A stretch of DNA of 64,000 nt, taken from assembly GCF_030052815.1 (NCBI RefSeq), contig NC_079503.1:49456735-49520734 (forward strand), read 5' to 3'. Below are positions 10,116 to 22,680 of the stretch, in pieces (positions within the stretch are counted from its first letter, which is position 1; each line of letters opens with the position of its first letter). Source of the DNA: Hevea brasiliensis (Eukaryota > Streptophyta > Magnoliopsida > Malpighiales > Euphorbiaceae). A model generated the notes under the pieces. It made no database searches, was not told where the DNA came from, and saw nothing but the letters and a program-made list of their open reading frames with translations. A program made the position numbers and the translations under genes.

Positions 10116-12798
10116 TCGTGCACAGTACACATCACAATAATGAATCTTTCGCAAAGGCCATAACATAAAAAAAAAAAAAAAACTTAGATCTAACCTCTAA
10201 TAAGAGGAGAATCTAAGCCTGTGCACGTACCATGGTAATCAAAACATAACTAACTCCATTGTCTTCTCAACAAATGAGAGAAACGGGTAATAATCTAGTC
10301 AAGCATCTATAGTGAGATATAAAACAATATCACAATCCTTTCAGTGAGCATAAATCACAATACAATTCGATTCAAAGTCAATTCCAATATCCAATAAATT
10401 TTATGGTCATCACAATTCAAATCATAAATTTGCATTTTTTCATGCAAATTGCCCATCACAATTCAAAACATGTTCTATCACAAATTTTCAAAACATAACT
10501 TATTCAATTTGCAACAATGCTTAACACTTGTTGAAATACCATTTCATAAAGCTAAATTCATACATACTATAACAATTTCAATAATCATTGAACTAAATCC
10601 AATGCTTGTTAAACATAATACATAAGAAAAATATGTCATTTAATCATATGAAATATTCACAACAAAATCAGTTAAAAACTAGCTGTGCACAAACCTCTGA
10701 TAACTGTCTCTTGGCTCTGACTCAGTGTTTCCTTCCCGTCCCTGAGTCTTCGCTAACTGAAACACACAATTTGAAGTGTTTCAGTACTCATTTAAACTGT
10801 CTCTAACGATAATGCTTAATAATTAACTTATTGAATTCTATTATTTCCTTAGTCAACCTAAGATGTTGACCCTCGATGTATTCTAGGTGAATTAGGTTTT
10901 AATGTTACCAATATGTCACATTTGTAGCCTTTTGGTATTGGTACATGTTACCAAATTCATTTCCATGTATATTGCATTTTATTGCAATTCTGGATTTCAG
11001 TGTACTATTTTGACCTAGTCGGATGACCTAGTTTCCTCAGTTTTCGGGTTTTGGTCAAAACTACAAACTTGTAGATCTATGTCTTATTGCATGCGGGGCA
11101 AAATTTCAGGTCATTCTAAGGTTACTAGACCAAGTTATGGTCATTTTACTATTGCTGGTCAGAATGTACCAAAATTGGTCACGTTAGGTCATTTTAGGTC
11201 ATTTTAGGTTCGGCCAGTTTTTGGACCCAAAATTTTGCAAGTTCTTTGACTTGCTTATGGTCATTTATGGGCTTTGGTGTCTTCATAAGACTTGTATATA
11301 TATGTCTCAACTATTCATGGTAAAAATTTTAGGTCAATTGGACCTATTTTGAGTGAGTTATGGCAAAAAAACTAACTGCTGCCCAAATGGTAAATTTTCA
11401 GGCCTTAAATACACTAATCTGGATTTGGTCATTTTTCAAGTTACCTTCCAAGTAGAATTTTGGTGAGCTTCCTTCATGAAAGTTGGCACTTTTTGTGCCT
11501 AGTTTCACCTCCAATTAATCTCATACCAATTGAAGCCACACACTTAAGGTTCTAATAAAAAACACACACTGCCCTGTTGCACATTGTCCATCACTCATCA
11601 AAGGACACATTTAACATTACCAAGTTACACATTCATGCCATTTCTGTTTTGTACCAGAACATAAACACATTTCACAACACATTATTGGTCATTTTGGCAG
11701 CTTACAACCACACTCAATATGCACATTATAGCCTAGAATTTTCCAAGTTCAAATTACAAACAATTTAACCACATAACCTAGCTCATTTACATGTCTAAAC
11801 TCAAACTCTTATACACATATACATGCTGCCGTAACAAGTACCATAATTCAATAATAATATTCCATAAACCAAACCATGAAGCAACATATTTTGGTCCACA
11901 CTTTACATTGCCAAATTGTACCTTTCCTTGAATTAATTTCCAAGCTTCCAAAATTAGGTGTACTTCCACATATACTTAGTATACATTACCCAATTTATTC
12001 CTACACATATAAATACTTCATCAACACTTTAATATACCATTTACATGCAAGGATAAACTTTTCCTATGGAGTTTCCATGGCTGCCAAAAATATACATCTC
12101 CCTTAAAACATCAAACTCCAAAAATCTTTCCACAATTCAATTACCCATAACAGCCACACAAACTTTAATGAAGCAAGCATCAAAAATACCTACATACCAC
12201 TTTGGAAACTCTTCAAAACTTCACCAAAACTTGATCTTCTTGCTGCCTATCTACTGCCAAAGGTGTATGGACAACTTTTAGTGAAGGGAGATTGAGGTTT
12301 CCATGGTTGGATCATGGGTGGGTGAAGGTTCACTTATGGACGGCAATGGAGGTTTTTGTTTGAGAATGAATTCGACTTGAAGATGGAAATGAGGAAGAAG
12401 AAGTGAAAGTGGCACTTTCTGTTTTTTCGATTTCTCACTTTTCTTTGTACTAATTAATTAATTTTTCTTTGATATTTCTAATGGTATTTATACTTCAATA
12501 GACATTTATTTATGTCCTAAAAATATTTTCAAGGGTTCCCTGCGGTTCAGGGCTAGTCAACGGTCTACGCCGCGACTTCCCGATGCGGTCACCCATCGTT
12601 AGGGTTCTCAGCTCGTTTAACTTGGTTACATTTCATTGCTATTATTTTTTCTTTGTTTTTCTTGTATTTTCTTTTCTTGTATTTCATTATTTTATGTCTC
12701 CTCACTCATATCTAAGTGTAGTTCTAGGCATCCTAGCTGTCCAAACAACACTAGTCATCGGAACAGTAGAACGCACTACCGAACTTAGGGGTGTTACA

Positions 12799-13020
12799 TG
12801 CTATCTCAACTAGAAAAGAAGATTAAAGAAACAAAGAAAAGGAAAAAAGAAGAGAATTGAAGAATTGGACATTCAAGTGGAGGTAAGCAATTTACTTTGA
12901 AAATTTTGGTTTCTTATTTGTGTGTTTAGCTCAAGTAACTTAGATATTAACTTAAAATGAAAAGAAAACAATTGTTGAGGGACCAAATATGAAATTTATC
13001 TAGCTAGGGTTAGGGTTTGA
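12799..13020 (+). repeat. 3' LTR of element A, second segment
   Basis: This 222-base strip starts with the right TGCTA duplication of solo LTR 1 (12799-12803). It continues A's LTR up to the insertion point of element B. Its last five bases, TTTGA (13016-13020), are the left target duplication of B. The right one is ATTGA (35121-35125), with one mismatch. Confidence 0.82.
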
Positions 13021-16000
13021 TGTTACACCCTACCCCTCCGTAAGGCATAACATGATCCCGTAGTATATCTAATGAATTACCAACTTCGCCTACTGATAAC
13101 TCAATAAATACACTACAAGGGATTTTAAACCTTTTATTATTTCTTTTTACAGTGGTGAGCACTTTTGACGGGTGTAAATTTTTTTTTTTTTTTAAACTGA
13201 AGTGAACCAATTAACAAATCTGAAGTATCAATAATTTTTATAAAAGTTTTGGCAGAGTGTCATCTGTATTTTGAATAAAACAGTTCATCAAAAACCTATA
13301 AAAAGCACTTCCAATATATTTGTTCAATCCTAAACTCCAATATGGCTCAACACAAATCAATTTCCTCAACATTTGTCAAACTTAATTGAACATCAACTTT
13401 CTAGTGTTTCCAAAAGCTGAGATAAGAGAAATATGTCACAATATTTTTACAGGCCAAAATAATTCACAATTTTAGTTTACAACTGCTCAAGACCAAGTAC
13501 AATATATACATACAGTGCATATACATTATAATAAAAATTACAAAAATATGGTATACTTAATATACCCTGTGAAATCTCAAAATGTAGCACAAGCAGCCTA
13601 CTCTGTTGCTCTGTCTGTCTGTCTGTCTATCTGCAACAGCAATGAAAAAGCTATCGCTGAGCCAATGTCTCAGTGGTGCACAAAATTAAGAAAATATAAT
13701 TTAAAATCATAAACCATAAATCATATAAACTGTGGATACTTAAAATCATAGTTAAATTCAAAAGATAGAGAATGTCATAAAGAATTTAAACTCCATTTCA
13801 CAATATCACAATAAATATCAATAAATCACACACACAACTTAATTATGATTCCATAGTCTAATTCGTCCCAAAAGTCGATGGCTAGTGAGGAATAACATAG
13901 CTAGCTAGCAAATAAATGAGTACTCATCCTATTCGTCCTCAACAGGCATACACCTCAACACTTCAGCTAGAGAGGGAATTCAAAGTCAATTCGTCCCACT
14001 AGACAAGCTAGTGAGGAATTCAATCAAATATACATGATAGCCGTGGTTTCAAACCATTTGCAATATTTTTCAACCAATAAGTATTCATCAAATTTCCATT
14101 CAAACAATTTTCTACAATTTAAAACAATAACATACAAATTGTCATAATTTTTTTCAATTGAAAATTCAAAAGAAATAACTGTTGTGCACAAACCTCTGAA
14201 GAGTAACCTCTTGGCCCTGACTCAGTTTTCCTTCCCCTTCCCTGAGTCTTTGGTAACTGAAACACACAATTTAAAGTGTTTCAGTACTCATTTAAACTGC
14301 CTATAACAATAAGGTTTAATAATTAATTTATTTAATACTATTGCTTTCCTTAGTCAACCTATAATGTTGACCCTTAATGCACTCTAGGGGAATAAATTTT
14401 AATGTTACCAATATGTCACAATTTATAGTCCTTTAGTGTTGATACATGTTACCAAATTCATTTTCAAGTGTATTGCATTTTATTGCAATTTATCGGATTT
14501 AGGTATGCTATTTGGACCTAGTTACCTCGATTTTTATTTTCTGGTCCGACTTACAAACTTGTAGGTCTATGTCATAGTGAACTTTTGCCACAAATTTTAG
14601 GTCATTTGAAGTTTACTAGACCAAGCTATGGTCATTTTATTATTGCTGGTCAGATTGCACTAAATTGGCAAACTTAGGTCATTTCCGGTTCTGGCAGTTC
14701 TTACACTCGAATTCGTGCAAGCATTTTGACTTTCTTATGGTCATTTCTGGGTTTGGTGTCTTCATAGGAGTTGTAGCTCTATATCAATTCTATCCATGGT
14801 AAAAATTTCAGGTCATTTGGACCTGTTTTGAGTGAGTTATGGCCAAAATACTAACTGCTGTCCAAATGGTCAATTTTCAGATTTTCAAGTCACTAATTCG
14901 GATTTGGTCAATTCTCATGTCACTTTTTGGACAGAATTTAGGTAGGCTTTCTTCATGAAAGTTGGCACATTTTGTGCCTAGTTTCATCTTCAATTGGCCT
15001 CATACCAATTGGAGTCACACACTTAGGGTTATAGGCTCATTTGCACACTACCCTCTACATGCCTTTCAAACACCAAACCAAACACACATTCACCAACTAT
15101 ATCCTCACTTCTCCAAACCATTCTGCCTTTGGCACTAACCATAACCATTCATTACTTTACATTATAGGTCAACTTGGATAGAATATAACAATTTCACAAT
15201 GCACCAAATGCAACCATAATTCACAAGGTCCAAACCCTACAATGTATACACATAAACACTCCTAATTATTGCACATTTATTCTCTACTCAACCTTACACA
15301 TAAGCTGCCACTTTTAGTACCATAATTCAACAACCTTTTCATGAATTTAAACACTTCAATCTTCATCATAAGGCTGCCAAAAAAATACACATACACATCA
15401 AACTTCCATTTTCACTTTTCAAGCTTACCATTCAAACTTTACAAATGGAAATCAACTTCAATACATTTAAACACTTAAATCAATACCCCAAATCATCCAA
15501 TACATGAAGAAAACAAGTTAACATATTGAACTTCCATGGCTGCCAAAATGGAGCTCAACCTAACTCATCAAAACTTCAACTTTTCTTCCATAAATCAACT
15601 CTCCACAACCTTAGTTACAATTTTAATGAAACAAGAAATGAAAACAAACACTTACCTCTTTTGAAGCTTCTTAAAAACTCACCAAAACCTATCTTTCTTG
15701 CTCCCTAATTGTTGTCTAAGTTGTATAGAACAACTTTAGTGAAGAAACATAGAAGAATTGGTGGCTTGATGATGGTGGATTGGCCATTGCATGGTGGATG
15801 GCCATGGGAGACTTTGGAGAAAGCTTAGTTCGGCAATGGAGAAGAAAGAATGAAGAAGAAGGTTATTTAGTGGAGGTGGCTGTCCAAAGCTTCTATATGT
15901 GTCAAATATCATAAGTTAGTAGAGCACTAATGAAAATTATAATAGTTGTTTATTCAAAGTTTCCAAATTTTGAAAGTTTGCCTCGTTACTTCCACTATTT

Positions 16001-16532
16001 ACATTATGTACTATATTTTTATTTTTCATGATATTTTCAAAGTGTAATACTATTTATTTTTAATGGAAATTGAGGTCAAAAGTCAACTCGGGGTGTCAAT
16101 TGACCATAATACCCCTACTCGGGTAGTGTTCCTGATTTTTCGGTAACACCGAGTTTTGTCATTTTCTCGATTTCTCGTTTTTCTTTGTACTAATTAATTA
16201 ATTTTTCTTTGATATTTCTAATGTCATTTATACTTCAATAGATACTTATTCAAGTTTTAAAAACATTTTTCAAGATTCCCCACAGTCCAGGGCTAGTCAA
16301 CGGTCCACGCCGCAACTTCCCGGTGCGATCACCCATCGCTACAGTTTTCGGTTCATTTAACTTAGTCACATTTCATTGTTATTATTTTTATTTTGTTTTT
16401 CTTGTATTTTCCTCTATTGTAACTTTATATCTCCTCACTAATATTTAAGTATAATTTTAGGCATCCTAGCTGTTTGGACAGATATTGGTCACCGAAACAG
16501 TAGAATGCACTACCGAACATAGGGGTGTTACA
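13021..16532 (-). repeat. 3' LTR of element B
   Basis: It is 3512 bases, from TGTTACACCC to GGTGTTACA on the plus strand, and followed at 16536 by the complement of the purine tract. It contains the GGTATA/TATACC repeat (13550-13566), the CTGAG/CTCAG hairpin (13657-13673), the CTGAAACAC/GTGTTTCAG stem (14257-14284) and GGTCATTTT-type modules about 100 bases apart (near 14630, 14736 and 14835). It has no gene. Confidence 0.92.
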
Positions 16533-16535
16533 ATT

Positions 16536-16552
16536 CTCCCCCCCCCCCCCCC
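16536..16552 (-). other. Polypurine tract of element B with an expanded G run
   Basis: On the plus strand a run of 15 C (16538-16552) follows CT, so the tract on the element strand is about 15 G then AG. The equivalent tracts have seven G in A and five in C. A homopolymer this long may be a slippage product or an assembly error. Confidence 0.85.
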
Positions 16553-16586
16553 TAAAATAAATTTCATCTCAAAATTTTATCTAGCA

Positions 16587-17990
16587 TCAGCCTCTGAACA
16601 GCTGTGAGTGCTGTTTCCTCATGTCCTCTTAATGTTCCCAAGTAGCTTCCTGGCCTGAATGATGGTTCCACAGCACTTTAACCAGGGGTATCTGTTTGTT
16701 CCTTAGCTACTTCACCTCATATGCCAGAATCTTTATGGGTTCTTCCTCATATGAAAGGTCTGGATATACCTCAATCTCTTCAACTATTAGAACATGAGAT
16801 GGGTCATATCTATACCTCCTTAACATGGACACATGGAAGACACTGTGTATCCTTTCTAACTCTGGAGGTAATGCCAACTGATATGCCAAAGGACCCACTC
16901 TTTCCAGAACCTCATATGGTCCGATGAAACGAGGACTTAATTTCCCCTTTTTGCTAAATCTCATAATCCTCTTCCAAGGAGAAACTTTGAGGAATACCTT
17001 ATCACCCACTGCATATTCAATATCTCTTCTTTTTAAATCAATATAGGACTTTTGCCGGTCTGATGCAGTCTTGAGTAGATCTCTGATCAATCTGATCTTT
17101 TCCTCTGTCTACTGAACAATTTCTGGCCCAATCATCTTTCTTTCACCTACTTCATCCAAGCATAGGGGAGTTCTGCACTTTCTACCATACAAAGCTTCAT
17201 ATGGAGGCATCCCAATGCTTGATTGGTAGCTGTTGTTATAAGCAAACTCAATCAAAGGCAAGTGTGTATCCCAACTACCTTCAAACTCAATCACACAAGC
17301 TCGTAGCATATCCTCCAAGATTTGAATTACCCTTTTAGACTGGCTATCTGTCTGTGGGTGGAAATCCGTGCTGAAGTTCAATCTAGTTCCTAGGGCTCTC
17401 TGAAGACTACCCTAAAATCTAGAAGTGAACCTAGGATCTCTGTCAGATACAATTGATACTGGCACTCTATGCAGTCTTACAATCTCATTTATGTACAATC
17501 TGGCTAATCTTTCCTGGCTATAGTCCATCTGGACTAGTAGAAAGTGAGCAGACTTGGTTAGTTTATCAACTATAACCCATACTGCATCATGACTATTCTG
17601 TGTCCTCGGAAGTCCCATAACAAAATCCATAGTTATCCATTCCCATGTCCACTCTGGTACTGGTAATGGATGTAACAAACCTGCTGGTACTGGATGTTCT
17701 GCTTCACTTACTGACAAGTTAGGCATTTGGAAACAAATTCAGCTACATCCCTTTTCATACCCATCCACCAATAATGCTCTTTTAGCCCTCTGTACATTTT
17801 AGTTCCACCGGTTTGCATAGCAAAAGGAGACTCATATGCTTCCTTCATAATGATCTGTCTCAAGTCAACATCATTAGGAACGTACATTCTGCCCTGATAT
17901 AGCAATAAGCCATCATCTCTCACAGAGAATTCAGGTTTCTTGCCCTACTGGACTTCTTTCAGTAGCTTCTGATATTTTTCATCATTCTGA
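16587..17990 (-). pseudogene. pol: Integrase and chromodomain of element B, broken
   Basis: The N-terminal zinc domain reads EAYESPFAMQTGG, so both His ligands are gone, while CLTCQ keeps both Cys. The core has [10 protein letters not shown] and SDRDPRF, then a stop where RFWGSL is expected (Trp to stop). The catalytic Glu of QSERV is Lys (QSKRV, codon 17334-17336). After [20 protein letters not shown] comes the chromodomain, with LRNKQIPLVKVLWNHH and GQEATWE separated from the upstream frame by a stop, and ending at 16587. Its catalytic and zinc residues are lost independently of those in A and C. Confidence 0.9.
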
Positions 17991-18119
17991 ACAGCCATTC
18001 TGATCTAATCAATCAATACTGGCTGTACATGCCATGCAACTACTGTCTGTCCCTCATCATCAATCTCCAAACTGGCATGCTGTGCTTTCAGCTCATGTAC
18101 CATGGACAAAGGAGAAACT

Positions 18120-18560
18120 CTGAAACTTGCCATAGTCTTGCGACTTAAGGCGTCAGCTACTACATTTGCTTTCCCTGGCTGATAATCAATTATGTAATCA
18201 TAGTCTTGAATCAGTTCTAACCATCTCCTCTACCTCAAATTCAATTCCTTCTGGGTGCCTAGGTACTTCAAGCTCTTGTGATCTGTGTAAATGTAGCATT
18301 TCTCCCCATACAAGTAGTGTCTCCAGATCTTCAGAGCAAAAACAATAGCTGCTAGCTCCAAGTCATGTGTCGGATAGTTCCTCTCATGCTGTTTCAGCTG
18401 GCGTGATGCATAAGCAATGACATTTCGATCTTGCATTAGTACACAGCCTAACCCATTGTGAGAAGCATAACTATAAACTGTGTATTCTTTACCCGGTGTA
18501 GGTAAAGTAAGGACTGTAGCTTTAGTCAAACACCTCTTCAACTCATCAAAACTCTGCTAG
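18120..18560 (-). pseudogene. pol: RNase H domain of element B, catalytic Asp lost
   Basis: The domain runs from [16 protein letters not shown] through [17 protein letters not shown] to [18 protein letters not shown]. The first catalytic Asp, seen as YSDASHNG in A and C, is Tyr here (YSYASHNG, codon 18467-18469). The downstream part carries the last catalytic region and ALSRK, and joins the integrase through a linker of low conservation (18000-18120). Confidence 0.88.
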
Positions 18561-18562
18561 CA

Positions 18563-19400
18563 TTATCCGTCCACTGAAATTTCACATCTTTTCGAAGTAG
18601 CTTGGTCAGTGGAGAAGCTAACATAGAAAACCCTTTCACAAACTGGCGGTAGTAAACCCAGAAAACTACAAATTTCTATGATATTCCTGGGTGGCTTCCA
18701 ATTAAGGATAGCTTTTACCTTGCTGGAATCTACCTTGATCCCTTCAGCTGACACAACATGTCCCAAGAAAGAGATTTCTTTTAGCCAAAATTCACATTCA
18801 ACAATTTGGCATATAGCTATTTCTCCCTTAAGGTCTATAGTACAATCCGCAGATGTCTGTCATGCTCCTCTGCATTCCTCGAATATATCAAAATTATCAT
18901 CAATAAACACCACCACAAAATTGGTCGAGATATGGTTTGCAGATAGTGTTCATCAGATCCATAAAAGCAGCTGGAGCATTTGTTAACCCAAATGGCTTTA
19001 CCAGAAACTCATAGTGGCCATATCGAGTTCTGAAAGCAATTTTTGGAACACTCTGCTTTTGCACTTTCAACTGATAATAACCAGATCGCAAATCAATTTT
19101 GGGGAATACAGCTGCACCCTTCAACTGATCAAACAGATCATCAACGTGAGGCAATGGGTATTTATTCTTTATTGTTACCTTATTCAACTGCTGGTAGTCA
19201 ATACATAAGCAGAGAGTGCCATCTTTCTTCTTAATAAACAATACTGGCGCTCCCTAAGGTGACACACTAGGGCAGATGAAGCCCTTTTCAAGTAGTTCTT
19301 GCAACTGTACCTTCAACTCCTTCAACTCTGCTGGTGCCATTCTATATGGTGTTATGGAGATTGGATCCACACTAGGCGTAACATTAATCTCAAATTGCAC
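18563..19400 (-). pseudogene. pol: Reverse transcriptase domain of element B, frameshifted
   Basis: RT landmarks are [31 protein letters not shown] and [11 protein letters not shown] one-base gain near 18915 shifts the frame just before FIDD, the catalytic pair, which is still encoded in the new frame. The thumb and connection ([20 protein letters not shown]) follow, then another break near 18620-18560 before RNase H. The reading frames seen on the opposite strand here are shadows of this domain. Confidence 0.88.
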
Positions 19401-20040
19401 TTCTCTTTCTGGAGGTAATCCTGGCAATTCATCAGGAAACACATCTAGAAAGTCATATACTGCAGGGATGTCCCTCAATGATGGACTCCCTACTTGGGTG
19501 TCTACCACATGTGCCAAGTATGCTTCACACCCCTTTCTGATCATTTTTCTGGCTAGTGCAACCGAAATGATGTTTGATGGCAATAGCTGCCTCTCCTCAT
19601 GTATTACCACATCACTATACTGAGGGAGACCAAAAGTGACTGTCTTCAGTCTACAGTCAATCATTGCGTGATGCCTGGCTAACCAATCCATACCCTAAAT
19701 GATATCATAATCTCTGAAGGGCATTTCAATGAGATCAGATAGCAAAGTATGTCCTTGGATCACCAAAGGACAATCCCTATACATTCTATTAACCCTGACC
19801 TCTTGTCCTAGAGGACTTGTTACTAGCACCTCAAAGTTCATTTTTGTACACGAAACAGCAATGCAATCAATGATGCTAGCAGTCACATAGGAGTGGGTAG
19901 AACCCAAATCAAATAACACAAACACATGTTGATTAAAAGTTGAGAAGGTACCAGCCACAATATCAGATGTCTCAGCCTCATCTCTCTGTCTCATTGCGTA
20001 GACTCTGACTGAAGCATTGCCTTGCTCTGACTGATTCACT
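19254..20040 (-). pseudogene. Protease and protease-RT linker of element B
   Basis: The active-site loop is FDLGSTHSY: the Asp is kept, but the Pro of DPGST seen in C is Leu. The body of the domain includes EVRVNRMYRDCPLVIQGH and YDII, followed by a stop, then MDWLARHHAMIDC. The linker to RT contains RKGCEAYLAHVVD and the DVFPDELPGLPPER motif common in plant gypsy elements. It is less damaged than the copy in A. Confidence 0.87.
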
Positions 20041-20519
20041 ATGCCTTGGCTGCCTGCTGGACTACCTCTACCCTTGCCTCTACCTTTGTTAGGTGGTTGT
20101 GAACCTCTGGCGGTAGGATTTTGAACTGACCTTTCTGCAGTAGTAGGAGGTGGCCCAACTCTACTGGTACTGGTGCAGTCTTTAGCAAAGTGTCTTGTGC
20201 CGCTACAGTTATAACAGGCTCCTGTGGCCTTATAGCATACCCCACCATGATTTCTTCCACAAGTTTCACATTGGTGGGGAGGGTAGGAACTTTTGGTAGT
20301 TTGCTGACCAGATGGAGGAGCTCTCTGTCCTGAAAATCTTTCCCTACCAAACTTTTTACCACCCCTGCTGTGTCCCCCAAAGTTTTTTCTCTTTCCAGTA
20401 GGACCACTGAAACTCTAATCTACTAACTTCCCCTCTTTCTCTTTTTCAGTCTTCTCTGATTTCTTTTTCTTTGGGGCCGCTTCTGACTTAATTCTTTCTA
20501 ATTCCAGTGCTTGAGAAAT
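20041..20519 (-). pseudogene. gag: Nucleocapsid part of gag of element B, cut by the C insertion
   Basis: It encodes the C-terminal, RNA-binding part of gag. The zinc knuckle ACYNCSGTRHFAKDC keeps all four ligands of CX2CX4HX4C. It is preceded by basic, Gly- and Arg-rich sequence. The upstream half of gag is at 30765-31384, on the far side of element C. At 20519/20520 the gag sequence joins the middle of C's 3' LTR. Relative to gag of C, about 100 bases are missing at this join. Confidence 0.85.
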
Positions 20520-22633
20520 TACTCATTTAAACTGTCTCTAATAAAAAGGTTCAATAATTAATTTATTGAATCCTATTATTTTGCTTAGTCAACCTAAAAC
20601 ATTGACCCTCGATGCACTATAGGCGAATTAGGTTTAATGTTACCAATATGTCACATTTTATAGCCCTTTAGTGTTTGTATATATTACCAAATTTATTTTC
20701 AAGTATATTGCATTTTATTACAATTTTTTGGATTTCGGTATACTAATTTGACCTAGCCGGATGACCTAGTTTCCTCGGTTTTCGGGTTTCGGTCCAAACT
20801 ACAAACTTGTAGGTCTATGTCTTATTGCAAGCGGAGTAAAATTTCAGGTCATTCTGAATTGTGTAGACCAAGTTATGGTCAATTTACCAATGCTGGACAG
20901 AATGTACCAAAATGGTAACTTTATGTCATTTTTAGGTCACTTTTGGTTCGGCCAGTTTTTGAACTTGAACTTGTGTAAGCTATTTGGCTTGGTTCTAGCC
21001 ATTTATGGGCTTTGGTGTCTTCATAATAATTATAGATATATGTCTCAAATATTCATGGTAAACATTTCAAGTCAATTGGACCTGTTTTAAGTAAGTTATG
21101 GTCAAAACACTAACTACTGCCCAAATGGTCAATTTTCAGGCTTTCAAGTCACTAATCCAGATTTGGTCATTTTTCAAGTTACCTTCTAAGCAGAATTTAG
21201 GTAAGCTTCCTTCATGAAAGTTGGCACATTTTGTGCCTAGTTTCACCTTCAATTGGTCTCATACTAATTATAGTCACACACTTAAGGTTCTAAGCCAAAA
21301 TACACGTTACCCTACTACACACTTCTCACCACTTACCAATAACGTATTCAACACTTACCAAACTACTTCCTTCATGCCAATTCTGGTTTGTACCTTACCA
21401 TTAACACATTTAACAACACATTTTGGTCATTTTGGACAGATTGTAACCATTCTCAATATGCACACTATAACACAGAATTTTCCAAAGTCCATTTACACCA
21501 TTTAACCACATGTACATACACTATTAACATACCCAATTCCAAACCATTATACACATATGCATGCTGCCATCAATAACAACATCTTAAACAACCATAAACA
21601 AGTAAAAACAAGCTACATATACTAAATTTCCATGGCTGCCAAAATGTACATCTCCATTAAAACATCAAACTTCAAAAATTCTTCCATAAATTAACTACCT
21701 ACAACCTTGGTTACACTTTTAATGAAACAATAATTGAAAACACTCACTTACCACTTTTGAAGTTCTTCAAAACCCCACCAAAACTTAACTTTCTTGCTCC
21801 CTAATTGCTGCCCAAGTTGTATAGAATAACTTTAGTGAAGAAACCTAGAAGGATTGATGGCTTGATGATGGTGGTTTTGCCCTTGCATAGTGGACGGCTC
21901 TGGATGGGTGCTTGGGAGAATTGGTTCGGTAATGAAGAATAAAAGATGAGGAAGAAGGCTGTTAGTGGAGGTGGCTATCCCAAGCTTGGTTATGTGTCAA
22001 ATGTGATAAGTTAATGGAGCACTAATGTAGGTTAATGATTATTTCTTCCAAAATCTCCAATTTCCCACATTTAACCTCTTTTCTTTTACTATTTAGATTA
22101 TGTACCACTATTTTAATTTTTCATGACATTTTTAAAGTTTAATATCATTTATTTTTAATGGACATTTAGGTCAAAAGGTAACTCGGGGTGTCAAATGACC
22201 ACAATGCCCCTATTCGGGTTGCATTCCCGATTTTTCGGTAATACCAAGTTTCGTTGTTTTCTCGATTTTTCATTTTTCTTTGTACTAATTAATTAATTTT
22301 TCTTTGATATTTCTAATGATATTTATACTTCAACAGATGTTTATTTAAGTCCCAAAAATATTTTCTAGGGTTTCCCGTGGTCCAAGGCTAGTCAACGGTC
22401 CACGCCACAACTTCCCGGTGCGGTCACCCATTGCTATGGTTTTTGGCTTGTTTAACTTGGTTAAATTTCATTGCTATTATTTTTCCTTTGTTTTTCTTGT
22501 ATTTTCTTTTCTCGTATTTCATTATTTTATGACTCCTCACCCATATCTAAGCGTAGTTCTAGGCATCCTAGCTGTCTGGACAGACACTATCACCGAAACG
22601 GTAGAACGCACTACCGAACATAGGGGTGTTACA
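20520..22633 (-). repeat. 3' LTR of element C, truncated
   Basis: It aligns with 28689-30764 of the 5' LTR of C. The part matching 27418-28688 is absent, so the primer-distal hairpins are missing from this copy. The plus-strand end GGTGTTACA at 22633 abuts the purine tract. It differs from the 5' LTR at several places per 60 bases near the end, so C is not a recent insertion. Confidence 0.88.
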
Positions 22634-22680
22634 ACTCTCCCCCTCTTAAAATAAATTTTGTCTCAAAATTTTATCTGACA

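Larger units (their letters stand above)
9025..12798 (-). mobile_element. Solo LTR 1, minus orientation, inserted in the 3' LTR of A
   Basis: It is a single complete LTR of 3774 bases. On the plus strand it runs from TGTCACACCC to GGTGTTACA and is flanked by TGCTA on both sides, with no internal region. It most likely formed by recombination between the two LTRs of one element. It is the most diverged of the minus-strand LTRs. It carries a 19-base tandem repeat (about 9911-10005), a 35-base tandem duplication (10046-10115), the CTGAGT/ACTCAG hairpin (9644-9660), a neighbouring GATAGC/GCTATC stem (about 9624-9642) and the CTGAAACAC/GTGTTTCAG stem (10757-10784). Open frames within it are short and low in complexity, so I call none. 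Confidence 0.92.

Noticed and set aside
12583..12813. Plus-strand open frame over the antisense start of the LTR, similar at 22418-22654 and 30603-30812
   Set aside because: The similarity follows from LTR DNA conservation; the product is Phe-rich and low in complexity, and the frame is lost in the LTRs at 13021 and 43254.
13612..13630. CTGT microsatellite
   Set aside because: Only about four units, with shorter forms in sister LTRs; ordinary slippage.
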